Assembly (NCBI RefSeq): GCF_037546065.1 | Contig: NZ_JAWMWG010000001.1 | Coordinates: 310,001-374,000 of the forward strand | Source of the DNA: Holzapfeliella saturejae | GTDB lineage: Bacteria > Bacillota > Bacilli > Lactobacillales > Lactobacillaceae | Length of the DNA stretch: 64,000 nt | Reading direction: 5' to 3' | In this document: one piece after another, positions 43,429 through 52,306 of the stretch | Layout of the letters: each line of letters starts with the position of its first letter | Numbering within the stretch: position 1 is the stretch's first letter | Translations under genes and position numbers: made by a program | Notes under the pieces: generated by a model | What the model saw: the letters and a program-made list of their open reading frames with translations, nothing else | Database searches by the model: none | Told to the model about the DNA's origin: nothing

Positions 43429-44034
43429 TTAGTTTTCAAAAACTTTGAAACGGTCGTCATCGTTCATTTCTGAACGTCCACCTGCAGGGTTTTCGATTGA
43501 ACCAAAAGGCATTTCAGCTCTTAATACCCAGTTTTCTGGGATATCGAATGCTTCTTTAATTTTGTCATCGATAATTGGATTGTAGTGTTGAATGTTAGCT
43601 CCGATATTATTTGAAGCTAAAGCAGCCCAAACGCTATACTGAGCACTTCCAATACCTTGTTCGCTCCAATCGTAGATATTATCAGCATACATCGCAAAAT
43701 CTTTTTTACTTTGTTCAACATCATTTGAGTCAGTAAAGTAAAGAATTGTTCCAATACCATTCTTGAAAGATGACACACGTTGTTTTGATTGTTCGAATGC
43801 AGCATCGTCTTTAATAATGCCTCTTAAAACATCAATGGTAATGTCCCAAACTCTATCTGATGAGTCACCAAACAAAATGACAGCACGTGTTGATTGGTTG
43901 TTAAAGGCTGTTGGTGATTCCTTAACTGCTTCTTTAATAACAGTTGAGATTTCTTCTTTAGATTGTGAAACGTTCTTTCCTAGAGCGTAGATGGTACGAC
44001 GTTTTTTCATTAAATCGATAAATGAGTTATTCAT
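43429..44034 (-). CDS. Nitroreductase family protein (Frm2/HBN1-like)
   Basis: 201-aa FMN oxidoreductase: DLMKKRRTIYALGKN (FMN phosphate contacts), TAFNNQSTRAVIL, and IENPAGGRSEMNDDDRFKVF at the end, the fungal Frm2-like branch. ATG at 44034 follows AGAGGTG; a GTG at 44043 overlaps it. Single gene. Substrate unknown. Confidence 0.83.
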   Translation of the reverse strand: MNNSFIDLMKKRRTIYALGKNVSQSKEEISTVIKEAVKESPTAFNNQSTRAVILFGDSSDRVWDITIDVLRGIIKDDAAFEQSKQRVSSFKNGIGTILYFTDSNDVEQSKKDFAMYADNIYDWSEQGIGSAQYSVWAALASNNIGANIQHYNPIIDDKIKEAFDIPENWVLRAEMPFGSIENPAGGRSEMNDDDRFKVFEN

Positions 44035-44126
44035 ATAAAGCACCTCTTGTATTTATTTTTTAGTTGTTACTTTTTATATCACAACTTTATTGTAAGAGTA
44101 GTTAGGTTATTTGTCAATCAAAAAGA

Positions 44127-44784
44127 TTAATCAATTACTTCATAGACTTCAGATAGTGGTAGGCGTTTTTTAGGTGTGATTTCTTCGTCACGGTAACCAA
44201 AACCAGCCATTAACGAAACCCCAAATTCTTCGCGATTTAAGATACCTTTTTTGTTCAAGATAAGTTTCTACTTGATCAATATTAAATCCTTCAATTGGAC
44301 AGCTATCAATATCTAAAAAGGCAGCAGTTGTCATCATATTAGCTAAGGCAATATAAGTTTGTTTAGCAGCCCAATGATAAAGGTCGTGAGCATTATCTAA
44401 TTTAAAGTCATTTTTTTGGAAACTATCAACGCGTTTTAAAAAAGGTGATTCAGGGTCATAAGTTCTTTGACTAACGTTTTCGATAAAATGTTTAACATAG
44501 TCGCTTTTTGGTTGAACATCTTTGCGTGCTAAGAAAATAACAAAATGGCTAGCACCATTTAAACTTGCATTAGCTCCCCAAGCAATATCTTTTAAATCTT
44601 CTTTGATTGTTTCGTTTTCAATTAATAAAAATTTCCAAGGAGAAAAACCAAGAGAACTAGGAGATAAACGGCCAGATTCTATAATAGTGTGCCAATCTTC
44701 GTTGTTGATTTTTTTAGTACCATCAAATGATTTGGTAGCATATCTGCGGTTCATTACTTCTAAAATTTGTTCATTTTTACTCAT
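44127..44784 (-). pseudogene. Nitroreductase family gene interrupted by a frameshift
   Basis: FMN-dependent nitroreductase of the NfsB/YfkO-like group (MNRRYATKSFDG, RLSPSSLGFSPWKFLLIEN). The frame breaks at the six-base run 44247-44252: with one base fewer it continues with GILNREEFGVSLMAGFGYRD, the expected family C-terminus, and ends at a stop at 44127-44129. As read, the protein instead ends at 44188 with an unrelated tail of about 19 residues. Real pseudogene or homopolymer sequencing error; otherwise about 218 codons, full length. Confidence 0.85.
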
Positions 44785-44912
44785 GAAAAGGCCTTCTTTC
44801 TTATTTTTTATAAGTATAATTAGTTTAACGTACTTTTGTTAATGAATCAATTAGGGTATAGTAGTAAAAGATAGTAGACAATTATTGATGATTTAAACAG
44901 GAGGCTGGTATT

Positions 44913-45335
44913 ATCGCAAATACTAAATTTAGTAATGCTGTTTATATTCTAGTAGCGATTGCGACTAGTGAAAATGAACAGTTATCTAGTCAAAAAATTG
45001 CAGCTCAATTCAATAGTTCAGCTTGTGTGGTTAGACGCATCATGTCTGAATTGAAAAAGAGCCAATTAATTAACTCAACTCGAGGGTCAGCCAAAACAAC
45101 GATTTCAAAAGAGCCTCAAGAAATCACGTTATATCAAATTTTTAAGGCCGTGACACCTGATTATAAAATTTTAAATGTGGATGAAAAGGTTGATCAATCC
45201 TGTCCGTTAACACGTGCAGTGCCAGAAGTGTTGAAGACAAGATATGAAATTATGCAACAGACAATGGAGAATCAACTCAAAGAACAAACATTACAAGATA
45301 TTATTGACGATATCAAAAAAACACAATCTCAATGA
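44913..45335 (+). CDS. Rrf2 family transcriptional regulator (YwnA-like), non-ATG start
   Basis: 140-aa winged-helix regulator. N-terminus ANTKFSNAVYILVAIA then SSQKIAAQFNSSACVVRRIMSEL (recognition helix), typical of Rrf2. The frame opens after a stop at 44889 and contains no ATG, GTG or TTG before the conserved N-terminus; AGGAGG at 44899-44904 points to ATC at 44913 (8-nt spacing) or ATT at 44910. The three-Cys Fe-S motif of IscR is absent; two isolated Cys remain. Divergent from the nitroreductase gene, which may be its target. Confidence 0.78.
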   Translation: MANTKFSNAVYILVAIATSENEQLSSQKIAAQFNSSACVVRRIMSELKKSQLINSTRGSAKTTISKEPQEITLYQIFKAVTPDYKILNVDEKVDQSCPLTRAVPEVLKTRYEIMQQTMENQLKEQTLQDIIDDIKKTQSQ

Positions 45336-45349
45336 GATTGTGTTTTTTT
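45317..45349. terminator. Bidirectional terminator
   Basis: AAAACACAATCTCA / TGAGATTGTGTTTT hairpin between rrf2 and the nucleoside transporter operon. Confidence 0.85.
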
Positions 45350-46307
45350 ATTTAGACTTAATAAAGGTTTCGCCGTCTGCTTTTGGTGCAGTAGATTTAC
45401 CGATAAAGAAGGCAAGTACAACGATTGTAATTAAGTATGGGGCAACTTTGAAGACAACGTCGTTCCAGCCTGAAATAACTGGAATGTAAGCACCTACAAT
45501 TGATAAACTTTGAGCGAATCCAAAGAATAAGGCAGCAAACATGGCACCAATTGGATTCCATTTACCAAAAATCATTGCAGCAAGCGCCATAAATCCTTGT
45601 CCAGCAATTGTTGAAACGTTGTAATTTAAGGTGATAGCTTGGGACATAATTGCACCACCAATACCACCAAGAAGACCTGAGATTAAAACAGCTGAATAAC
45701 GCATTTTGTAAACGCTAATTCCTAATGTATCTGCAGCTTCTGGGTTTTCACCAACAGATCTTAAACGTAAACCAAAGCGAGTCTTGTAAAGAACCCACCA
45801 AGAAACAAAGGCTAGTAAGATACCAATCCAACCAATAATCAAAGTATTGCTGAAGAAAATCTCACCAATAATCGGAATATTAGAAAGAACAGGAATGTCA
45901 GTTGTTGACATATTTTGTTGGATAATAGGTGTTTGACCTTTACCTTCATAAATAACTTTAGTTAAGAAAACCGCAGCAGCAGGTGCTAACATATTTAGTA
46001 CAGTACCACTGATAATGTGGTTAGCACGTAGGTTAACGGTAGCTACAGCATGGACAATTGAGAAAAGTAATCCAAAAATACCACCAACTAAAAGTGCCAA
46101 CCAAGGTGTTGATGCACCAAATGTTTCATTGAATGAGATACTGAAAACAGTTGAAGCAAAGGCACCAATTACCATAATTCCTTCAAGTCCAACGTTAACA
46201 ATTCCACCACGTTCAGAAAAAGTCCCACCTAGTGATGTAAAAATAAGCGGAGAAGCATAAATTAAAGTTGTCGAAACGATTGTCATTAAAATGGTCATAG
46301 TATTCAT
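45348..46307 (-). CDS. nupQ: Nucleoside ABC transporter permease
   Basis: 319-aa permease with about nine spans, GGTFSERGGIVNVGLEGIMV near the N-terminus and GENPEAADTLGISVYKMRY, the coupling loop of BmpA-associated permeases. Third gene of a transporter operon; its start overlaps the previous stop. With NupP it forms the membrane channel for nucleosides. Confidence 0.88.
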   Translation of the reverse strand: MNTMTILMTIVSTTLIYASPLIFTSLGGTFSERGGIVNVGLEGIMVIGAFASTVFSISFNETFGASTPWLALLVGGIFGLLFSIVHAVATVNLRANHIISGTVLNMLAPAAAVFLTKVIYEGKGQTPIIQQNMSTTDIPVLSNIPIIGEIFFSNTLIIGWIGILLAFVSWWVLYKTRFGLRLRSVGENPEAADTLGISVYKMRYSAVLISGLLGGIGGAIMSQAITLNYNVSTIAGQGFMALAAMIFGKWNPIGAMFAALFFGFAQSLSIVGAYIPVISGWNDVVFKVAPYLITIVVLAFFIGKSTAPKADGETFIKSK

Positions 46308-47374
46308 TATGCTTTACCTCCTTTAGCTTTGTTTGTTTTCATTTTTTTAGAAATATATTCGAATAGGTAACTTGCACCGACAAAGAAGATGATTAGTGCA
46401 ATCACAATATCAACAATTTCTGAAGGGGTGTTTGAAACGACAGGAATATTTAAACCACCGATTTTTAGTGAGGCAAATAATAGTGAAGCAAACACAATTC
46501 CGATAGGATTACCATAAGCTAGTAAGGCAACGGCTAATCCATCAAATCCGACTGCCGGTGTACCAGCTAGAACTAAGATGTTTTGGTAGTTACCAATTCC
46601 ATCAACAGCCCCACCAATACCAGCAAGTAGCCCAGATAATGTCATCGCTAAAATAATCACTTTTTTAGTACTCATACCTGCATATTTTGAAGCGTCAGAA
46701 TTCAAACCGATAGAACGGATTTCATACCCAACTGTTGTTTTCTTCATAACAAAAGCAATAATAATAGCAATCACGATTGCGATGAATAAACCATAGTGGA
46801 AAGTTGAATTATTTGTTAATTCCATCAAAAACGGTGAACGTAATGAAGCACTTTGTGGGATTGATTGACTATAGTCAGCATCGCCATTTGCTAAGAATGA
46901 TTTTACAATCCAGTTAGATAGGTATAAAGCGATGTAGTTTAGCATAATAGTTGTAATAACTTCATTTGTTTTTAGGTAAGCACGTAAGACACCTGCGATT
47001 CCTGACCAAATACCACCAGCGATTGCACCAGCAGCAATTGATCCGATAATCAAAACAAATCCAGGTAGTGAAGGGAAAGATAACACAAACCAGATAGAAG
47101 ATAGCCAACCGACTAGGTATTGACCAGCTCCCCCGATATTGAAGAATCCAGCAGAAGTAGCTACAGAAAATCCAAGACCAGTTAAAATTAAAGGTGTTGC
47201 TTGACGAAGAGTTTCACCAATTGAGTTAGGATCTCCCCAAGCTCCCATGAATAGAGCTTCATAAGTCATGATAGGGTCATATCCTAAACACAACATAATA
47301 ATTGCACCGAGTATAAAACCGGCTAGTATCGAAATTAAAGGTATACTTAAACGACTTTTCCAATTCTTTGACAT
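46307..47374 (-). CDS. nupP: Nucleoside ABC transporter permease
   Basis: 355-aa permease: EALFMGAWGDPNSIGETLRQATPLILTGLGFSVA and the coupling loop GLNSDASKYAGMSTKK identify the branched-chain/nucleoside permease family. About nine spans. Starts 1 nt after the ATPase stop. Confidence 0.88.
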   Translation of the reverse strand: MSKNWKSRLSIPLISILAGFILGAIIMLCLGYDPIMTYEALFMGAWGDPNSIGETLRQATPLILTGLGFSVATSAGFFNIGGAGQYLVGWLSSIWFVLSFPSLPGFVLIIGSIAAGAIAGGIWSGIAGVLRAYLKTNEVITTIMLNYIALYLSNWIVKSFLANGDADYSQSIPQSASLRSPFLMELTNNSTFHYGLFIAIVIAIIIAFVMKKTTVGYEIRSIGLNSDASKYAGMSTKKVIILAMTLSGLLAGIGGAVDGIGNYQNILVLAGTPAVGFDGLAVALLAYGNPIGIVFASLLFASLKIGGLNIPVVSNTPSEIVDIVIALIIFFVGASYLFEYISKKMKTNKAKGGKA

Positions 47375-47375
47375 A

Positions 47376-48947
47376 TTATTTATCTGCTACCTTTCGTTTG
47401 CTTTTTTTGATTTTATCAAGCGGTGTTCCGGCCATCATCAAACCAAGTTCTTGTTCAGAAGTTTTACTTGCTTCAACAATTCCCATGTTTTCACCGTTAT
47501 GCATCACTAAGATACGGTCAGAAACATTTAGAATTTCATCTAATGAAAAACTAACAAGTAAGACACCATTGCCTTTATCACGTTGATCAACAAGGCGCTT
47601 ATGAATGTATTCAATCGCACCAACATCAAGTCCACGAGTTGGATTAGCTGCGATTAATAATTTAGGATTGCGTTCAACCTCACGAGCAATAATGACTTTT
47701 TGTTGATTACCACCTGAAAGTGCGGCTGTTGCGCTTTTTTCTGAAGAAGTACGGATATCAAATTGTTCAATTAAATGACGAGCATGTTCATTCATGTAGT
47801 TGTAGTTTAAAACACCGTGAGCAGAATCAGGTTTACGGTAGTAACTTTGTAGGGCAATATTTTCAGATACCGTCATTGGTAAAATTAACCCAAAACGTTG
47901 TCTATCTTCAGGAATATGACCAAGACCAGCTTCAGTTACTTGTCGTACTTTCAAGTTGGTAATATCTTGGTTATCAAGTGTAATAGAGCCAGATGCAGAT
48001 TTTTCAAGCCCACTGATTGCTTGCACTAGTTCACTTTGACCGTTACCGTCAACACCGGCAATTCCTAAAACTTCGCCAGCATGAACATCAAAACTAAGGT
48101 TCTTAACACGTTCAACTTTTTGGCTGTCTCTAACCGATAAGTTTTCGATTTTAAGAACGGCTTCACCAGGTTTTGATTTTGTTTTATCGGTTTTGAAGCT
48201 AACTTCACGACCAACCATCATATCGGCTAGTTGCTGTTCAGATGAATCTTTAACTAAAACACTACCGATAATTTGTCCACGACGGATAACGGTACATTCA
48301 TCAGCAACTTCTTTGATTTCATCTAACTTGTGGGTAATCAAGATAATTGATTTACCTTCTTGGACCATTTCTTTCATGATGGCCATTAATTCAGTGATTT
48401 CAGATGGTGTTAAAACAGCTGTAGGTTCATCAAAAATTAAGATGTTAGCATCACGATAAAGTAATTTCAAAATTTCAACACGTTGTTGCATACCTACGGA
48501 AATATCTTGAACTTTTGCATCTGGATCAATTTCTAAATGATACTTTTCGGATAAGTCCATGATTTTTTGTCTAGCTTGTTTAAGGTTCAAAATTCCAGCC
48601 GCTTTAGTTGGTTCTGCTCCTAAAACAATGTTTTCAATAACGGTAAAGTCGTCTACTAGCATGAAATGTTGGTGAACCATCCCAATTCCGAGATTGTTGG
48701 CGTCTTTTGAAGAAGTCATTTCAACTTTTTCACCATTAACGAAAACGTCACCACTAGTAGGTTGATACAAACCAGATAAAACATTCATCATGGTAGACTT
48801 ACCCGCACCGTTTTCACCTAGAAGTGCGTGGATTTGTCCTTTTTTAATTTTTAAATTAATGTCATTGTTGGCTTTAAAATCACCAAACGCTTTTGTCATG
48901 TGCTTGAGCTCAATCGCACATGAAGCTTGATCAAAATTTGATTGCAT
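47376..48947 (-). CDS. nupO: Nucleoside ABC transporter ATP-binding protein (tandem ATPase)
   Basis: 523 aa with two ATPase halves: Walker A GENGAGKST, signature SVGMQQRVEILK, Walker B ILIFDEPTAVLTP in the first; a degenerate Walker A (GVDGNGQSE), LSGGNQQKVIIARE and LLIAANPTRGLDV in the second, as in the RbsA/MglA/NupO group. ATG at 48947 follows AAGGAG by 9 nt. Drives uptake through NupP/NupQ. Confidence 0.9.
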   Translation of the reverse strand: MQSNFDQASCAIELKHMTKAFGDFKANNDINLKIKKGQIHALLGENGAGKSTMMNVLSGLYQPTSGDVFVNGEKVEMTSSKDANNLGIGMVHQHFMLVDDFTVIENIVLGAEPTKAAGILNLKQARQKIMDLSEKYHLEIDPDAKVQDISVGMQQRVEILKLLYRDANILIFDEPTAVLTPSEITELMAIMKEMVQEGKSIILITHKLDEIKEVADECTVIRRGQIIGSVLVKDSSEQQLADMMVGREVSFKTDKTKSKPGEAVLKIENLSVRDSQKVERVKNLSFDVHAGEVLGIAGVDGNGQSELVQAISGLEKSASGSITLDNQDITNLKVRQVTEAGLGHIPEDRQRFGLILPMTVSENIALQSYYRKPDSAHGVLNYNYMNEHARHLIEQFDIRTSSEKSATAALSGGNQQKVIIAREVERNPKLLIAANPTRGLDVGAIEYIHKRLVDQRDKGNGVLLVSFSLDEILNVSDRILVMHNGENMGIVEASKTSEQELGLMMAGTPLDKIKKSKRKVADK

Positions 48948-49030
48948 CTGTTGTAACTCCTTCGTCATCCATTTATTACTACTATTATATCGAAAAATAA
49001 CCAATTGTTAAATAAAGGTTAAGCATAAAA

Positions 49031-49060
49031 ATAAGAGCTGAAGTTAGTTTCAGCTCTTAC
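49031..49060 (-). terminator. Hairpin between bmpA and the ATPase gene
   Basis: AAGAGCTGAA / TTCAGCTCTT with a T-rich tail on the minus strand. It would give more binding protein than ATPase message from one operon. Confidence 0.75.
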
Positions 49061-49088
49061 TATTTGGTGATGAGTTAAAAAACTAAGA

Positions 49089-50138
49089 TTATGGTTTTTC
49101 AGGAACAGTTACTTTTCCATCAATAATATCTTGTTTAGCTTGTTCAACTTTGTTCCAAATATCAGTTGATAGTTGACCTTTTGAAATATCAACACCGTTT
49201 TCTTTTAGTCCAAAGACTTTATGTTGTTTACCAGGGAAGTTGCCAGCAAGAGTTTCATTTGAAACTTCTTCAACAACTGTATTTAAGGCTTTAATTGATG
49301 AAGTTAGTGTTAAGTTACCACCATCATATTGACCTTCTTCAGTTTGATCACGGTCACAACCCACAACGTAAACATCTTTACCACTCTTACGAGCATCTTT
49401 TGCACTAGAGAAAACGCCAAGTCCAGCACTACCGGCAGCTTGATAAATTGCATCATTACCATTGTTGTACATTGCAGTTGCAATTGATTTAGCAACATCG
49501 GCTTTATCAAATGCGCCAACGTATTTGACGTCAACTTGAATATCAGGAACAGCAGCTTTAGCACCAGCTACATAACCTGCTTCAAAACGATTAATAACTT
49601 CACCTTTAACACCGCCGACAAAACCAATTTTTTTAGTTTTACTATTTAAAGCAGCTGCCATACCAGCAAGGTAAGCTGATTCATTATCTTTAAAAGTTAA
49701 TGAAGTTACATTATCTAAATCAGGAACCACAGTATCAATAATTGCAAATTTAGTATTTGGATTTTGTTTGGCACCATCAGTTACGGCTTTATCAAGCTTG
49801 TAACCGATAGCATAAATTAAGTTGTAATTGTTTTTAATGAGTTTGTTGATGTTAACAGGATAGTCAGAATCTTGATGAGATTGAACATAATCATAACCAC
49901 CTAAACCTTTAGTTAAGTTGTGTTCTTTACCCCATTTGGTTAATCCTTCCCAAGCAGATTGGTTAAATGATTTATCGTCAACTCCGTTTAGGTCAGTTAA
50001 TAAAGCAACGGCTAATGAGTTATCTTTATTTTTAGACTCAGAATTGTTTGAAGCCGAACGATTGGTACAGGCAGATAATGGAATGATAATTCCAAGGGCT
50101 AAGATAGCTAAGCTTATTTTTTTGATTAATTTATTCAT
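49089..50138 (-). CDS. bmpA: BmpA family nucleoside-binding lipoprotein (copy 1)
   Basis: 349-aa extracellular lipoprotein: signal peptide with lipobox LSAC (Cys near 24), then GVDDKSFNQSAWEGL and IGFVGGVKGEVINRFEAGYVAGAK, the PnrA/BmpA signatures for purine nucleoside binding. It supplies ligand to the downstream permease. Followed by a hairpin. Confidence 0.92.
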   Translation of the reverse strand: MNKLIKKISLAILALGIIIPLSACTNRSASNNSESKNKDNSLAVALLTDLNGVDDKSFNQSAWEGLTKWGKEHNLTKGLGGYDYVQSHQDSDYPVNINKLIKNNYNLIYAIGYKLDKAVTDGAKQNPNTKFAIIDTVVPDLDNVTSLTFKDNESAYLAGMAAALNSKTKKIGFVGGVKGEVINRFEAGYVAGAKAAVPDIQVDVKYVGAFDKADVAKSIATAMYNNGNDAIYQAAGSAGLGVFSSAKDARKSGKDVYVVGCDRDQTEEGQYDGGNLTLTSSIKALNTVVEEVSNETLAGNFPGKQHKVFGLKENGVDISKGQLSTDIWNKVEQAKQDIIDGKVTVPEKP

Positions 50139-50152
50139 GATTTCCTCCGTTA

Positions 50153-50167
50153 TAGACGTATCGTCTA
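50153..50167. repeat. 15-bp palindrome upstream of bmpA copy 1
   Basis: TAGACGTATCGTCTA, arms TAGACG/CGTCTA, lies between the ribosome binding site and the promoter region. Operator-like, but no matching site was seen upstream of copy 2. Farther upstream (about 50245-50258, minus) ACGAACATTAATCGAA weakly resembles a PurR box. Confidence 0.4.
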
Positions 50168-50274
50168 AAATGATTACATGAATATAATAACAGAACAGGA
50201 TAAAATAAAAAAGTAAAAACTGTATGTTTTTTGATATAATTCGATTAATGTTCGTATTTTATTATTTTGGTGCT

Positions 50275-50307
50275 AAAAAAACAACTAGCTTCAACTAGTT
50301 GTTTTTT
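50275..50307 (-). terminator. Terminator of bmpA copy 2
   Basis: AACAACTAG / CTAGTTGTT hairpin with A/T runs after the second bmpA on the minus strand. Confidence 0.85.
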
Positions 50308-50317
50308 AGTTTTATCA

Positions 50318-51358
50318 TTATTGAATAGTAATTTTATCTGCCATAATGTCTTGTTTAGCTTGTTCAACTTTTGCCCAAGCATCATCAGATAGTTGGCCCT
50401 TAACTAAATCAACACCATCTTCGTTAAGTCCATAGATTTCGTGTTTTCCACCAGGGAATTCGCCATTTGCATTTTTATCTGCAACATCTTTGATAACGCT
50501 TGAAAGGTTTTTAATAGAAGAAGTTAGCGTAACATTTCCACCACTGTATTGACCTTCGTCAGTTTGATCACGGTCAGCACCGATAACCCAAACTTTATTA
50601 CCACTTTTTGCTGAATCTTTGGCAACAGAGAAGACACCTGTACCTGTTTCACCAGCAAGTTGATAGATAACATCAACACCTGTGTTGTACATTGCAGTTG
50701 CCATTGATTTACCTAAGTCAGCACGGCTGAATGAACCAGCGTATTTAATATCGATTGAAATATCAGGGTTAACTGATTTAGCACCAGCGCGGTAACCACG
50801 TTCAAAGTTTCCTAAAACTTCACCTTGAACACCACCGATATAACCGATTTTGTTGGTTTTTGTTGTAAGAGCTGCAGCAACACCAGCAAGATAAGCTGCT
50901 TGATCATCTTTGAAAGTAAGTGATGCAACGTTTGCTTGGTCAGCAATCACGTCATCAACAATCGCAAAGTTAGTATTTGGATTTTGTTTAGCAGCATCAC
51001 CAATTGATTTAGATAAACGGTAACCAACACCAAAAATCATTTGGTATTTGTTCTTAATTAGATTGTTAATTTGAGAAGTTAAATCTGAGTCTTGTGTTGC
51101 AGCTGCATAGTTGAAACCACCAACACCTTTACTCAAGTTTTTTGATTGTCCCCATTGTTGAAGACCTTCCCAAGCAGATTGGTTGAAAGATTTATCATCA
51201 ATACTACCTAAAACTGTAACAGCTGTAGGTGTTTTAAATGTTTGATTAACTTCACTAGTTGTTTGAGTGGCTTGCTTTGAGCGGTTTGTACAACCTGTTA
51301 AAGCTAGTGAAACAACAGCTAGTGTTGAAATAATTCCAAAAAGATAACGCTTTTTCAT
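50318..51358 (-). CDS. BmpA family nucleoside-binding lipoprotein (copy 2)
   Basis: 346-aa paralogue of the next gene: lipobox LTGC near residue 23, SIDDKSFNQSAWEGLQQWG, IGYIGGVQGEVLGNFERGYRAGAK. It has its own terminator and probably its own promoter, so the two binding proteins can be expressed separately and may differ in nucleoside preference. Confidence 0.9.
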   Translation of the reverse strand: MKKRYLFGIISTLAVVSLALTGCTNRSKQATQTTSEVNQTFKTPTAVTVLGSIDDKSFNQSAWEGLQQWGQSKNLSKGVGGFNYAAATQDSDLTSQINNLIKNKYQMIFGVGYRLSKSIGDAAKQNPNTNFAIVDDVIADQANVASLTFKDDQAAYLAGVAAALTTKTNKIGYIGGVQGEVLGNFERGYRAGAKSVNPDISIDIKYAGSFSRADLGKSMATAMYNTGVDVIYQLAGETGTGVFSVAKDSAKSGNKVWVIGADRDQTDEGQYSGGNVTLTSSIKNLSSVIKDVADKNANGEFPGGKHEIYGLNEDGVDLVKGQLSDDAWAKVEQAKQDIMADKITIQ

Positions 51359-51503
51359 ATATAGAGACCTCCGAAATAATTAAAATAGTAAAAATATTCA
51401 AAACCTCAAACATGTTACTAAATTTTTTTATTTAAATCAAGTAATATTAGAAATATTATTAAGGAAATCAAACACTAGCGGTCACAACAACTTAAATAGT
51501 CTG

Positions 51504-51533
51504 TTGTCACTTTGGGTAATCTTGTGGTAGTAT
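51504..51533 (+). promoter_or_regulatory. busR promoter with a GTCACTT half-site
   Basis: TTGTCA (51504-51509), 18-nt spacer, TAGTAT (51528-51533). The -35 is part of TTGTCACTTTGGGTA, close to TTGTCACTTGGGTA at the second ATPase operon promoter, where it belongs to a full palindrome. ACAACA/TGTTGT arms flank it upstream. Suggests autoregulation by BusR. Confidence 0.6.
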
Positions 51534-51586
51534 TTCTAAGGAGTAATGTAAATTATGTCATCATATTATGGTAGGAGTTGTTTTTT

Positions 51587-52216
51587 ATGGCGAATGCAAC
51601 ACAATCAGTACAGCCAAGATACCAACAAATTGCAATCGGCATTGCGGAAAGAATTGTAGAAGGTCGATATGTTGAAGGTGAAAAATTAAGAGCACGTTCA
51701 ACGATAGCCATGCAATTTCAAGTTTCACCAGAAACCGCTAGAAAAGCAATTACAATTTTAGCCGATCTTTCTATTGTAGAAGTTAAACATGGATCGGGAT
51801 TTTTTGTTTCTTCAAAAGCTCGTGCACAAGAGTTTATTAAGCAGCATCAAGATGTTAGAAGTTTAACAACGATTAAACAAGATCTTAATCACAGTATTAA
51901 ACGTCAACAATCAGAATCAAAAGAATTCATTACATTATTGAACAAATTAGTTGATCAAACTAAACGTTTTAATGAAGATAATACGTTAATTCCTTATGAA
52001 CTGTTAGTCACAGAGGATTTTGAAGATCATTCAAAAAATATTAGTGAACTGAACTTTTGGCACAATACAGGTGCGACAATTGTTGCAGTAAAACACAAAA
52101 ATAAAATGATTGTTTCCCCAGGTCCTTTAGCTAAAATTGAAGTGGGCGATGTTATCTATTTTGTAGGTGATGAGTTCGCTTATCAAAGAGTCGTTAACTT
52201 GCTCATGTCGAGGTAG
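51587..52216 (+). CDS. busR: BusR-type osmotic repressor (GntR helix-turn-helix plus RCK_C domain)
   Basis: 209-aa regulator: residues 8-75 are a GntR winged helix (RYQQIAIGIAERIVEG, RSTIAMQFQVSPETARKAI), about 80-125 a coiled-coil linker, and about 125-209 an RCK_C/TrkA-C domain (LNFWHNTGATIVAVKHKNKMIVSPGP, VGDVIYFVGDE). In lactococci and streptococci BusR uses this domain to bind c-di-AMP and then represses the busA/opuA betaine transporter. Here it sits directly before two such transporters. ATG at 51587 follows TAGGAG. Confidence 0.88.
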   Translation: MANATQSVQPRYQQIAIGIAERIVEGRYVEGEKLRARSTIAMQFQVSPETARKAITILADLSIVEVKHGSGFFVSSKARAQEFIKQHQDVRSLTTIKQDLNHSIKRQQSESKEFITLLNKLVDQTKRFNEDNTLIPYELLVTEDFEDHSKNISELNFWHNTGATIVAVKHKNKMIVSPGPLAKIEVGDVIYFVGDEFAYQRVVNLLMSR

Positions 52217-52231
52217 TCTGAGGGCGTTTAT

Positions 52232-52273
52232 TTGACAAAAGTGACCCTAGGTGTTTTAATAATGTGGTCACTT
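52232..52273 (+). promoter_or_regulatory. First opuA promoter with BusR-like operator
   Basis: TTGACA (52232-52237), 17-nt spacer, TTTAAT (52255-52260). Inverted arms AAGTGACC (52239-52246) and GGTCACTT (52266-52273) bracket the -10 with a 19-nt gap. Confidence 0.7.
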
Positions 52274-52306
52274 AAGAAATTAAGACAAAAATATATGGAG
52301 GTAACC

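Noticed and set aside
50240..50262. PurR box near bmpA
   Set aside because: Only a partial match (ACGAACATTAATCGAA) and no promoter in the right place; kept as a weak note only.
52232..52306. N-terminal extension of the first OpuA ATPase starting at 52232
   Set aside because: This stretch is the promoter and operator; the ribosome binding site and homology with copy 2 place the start at 52307.
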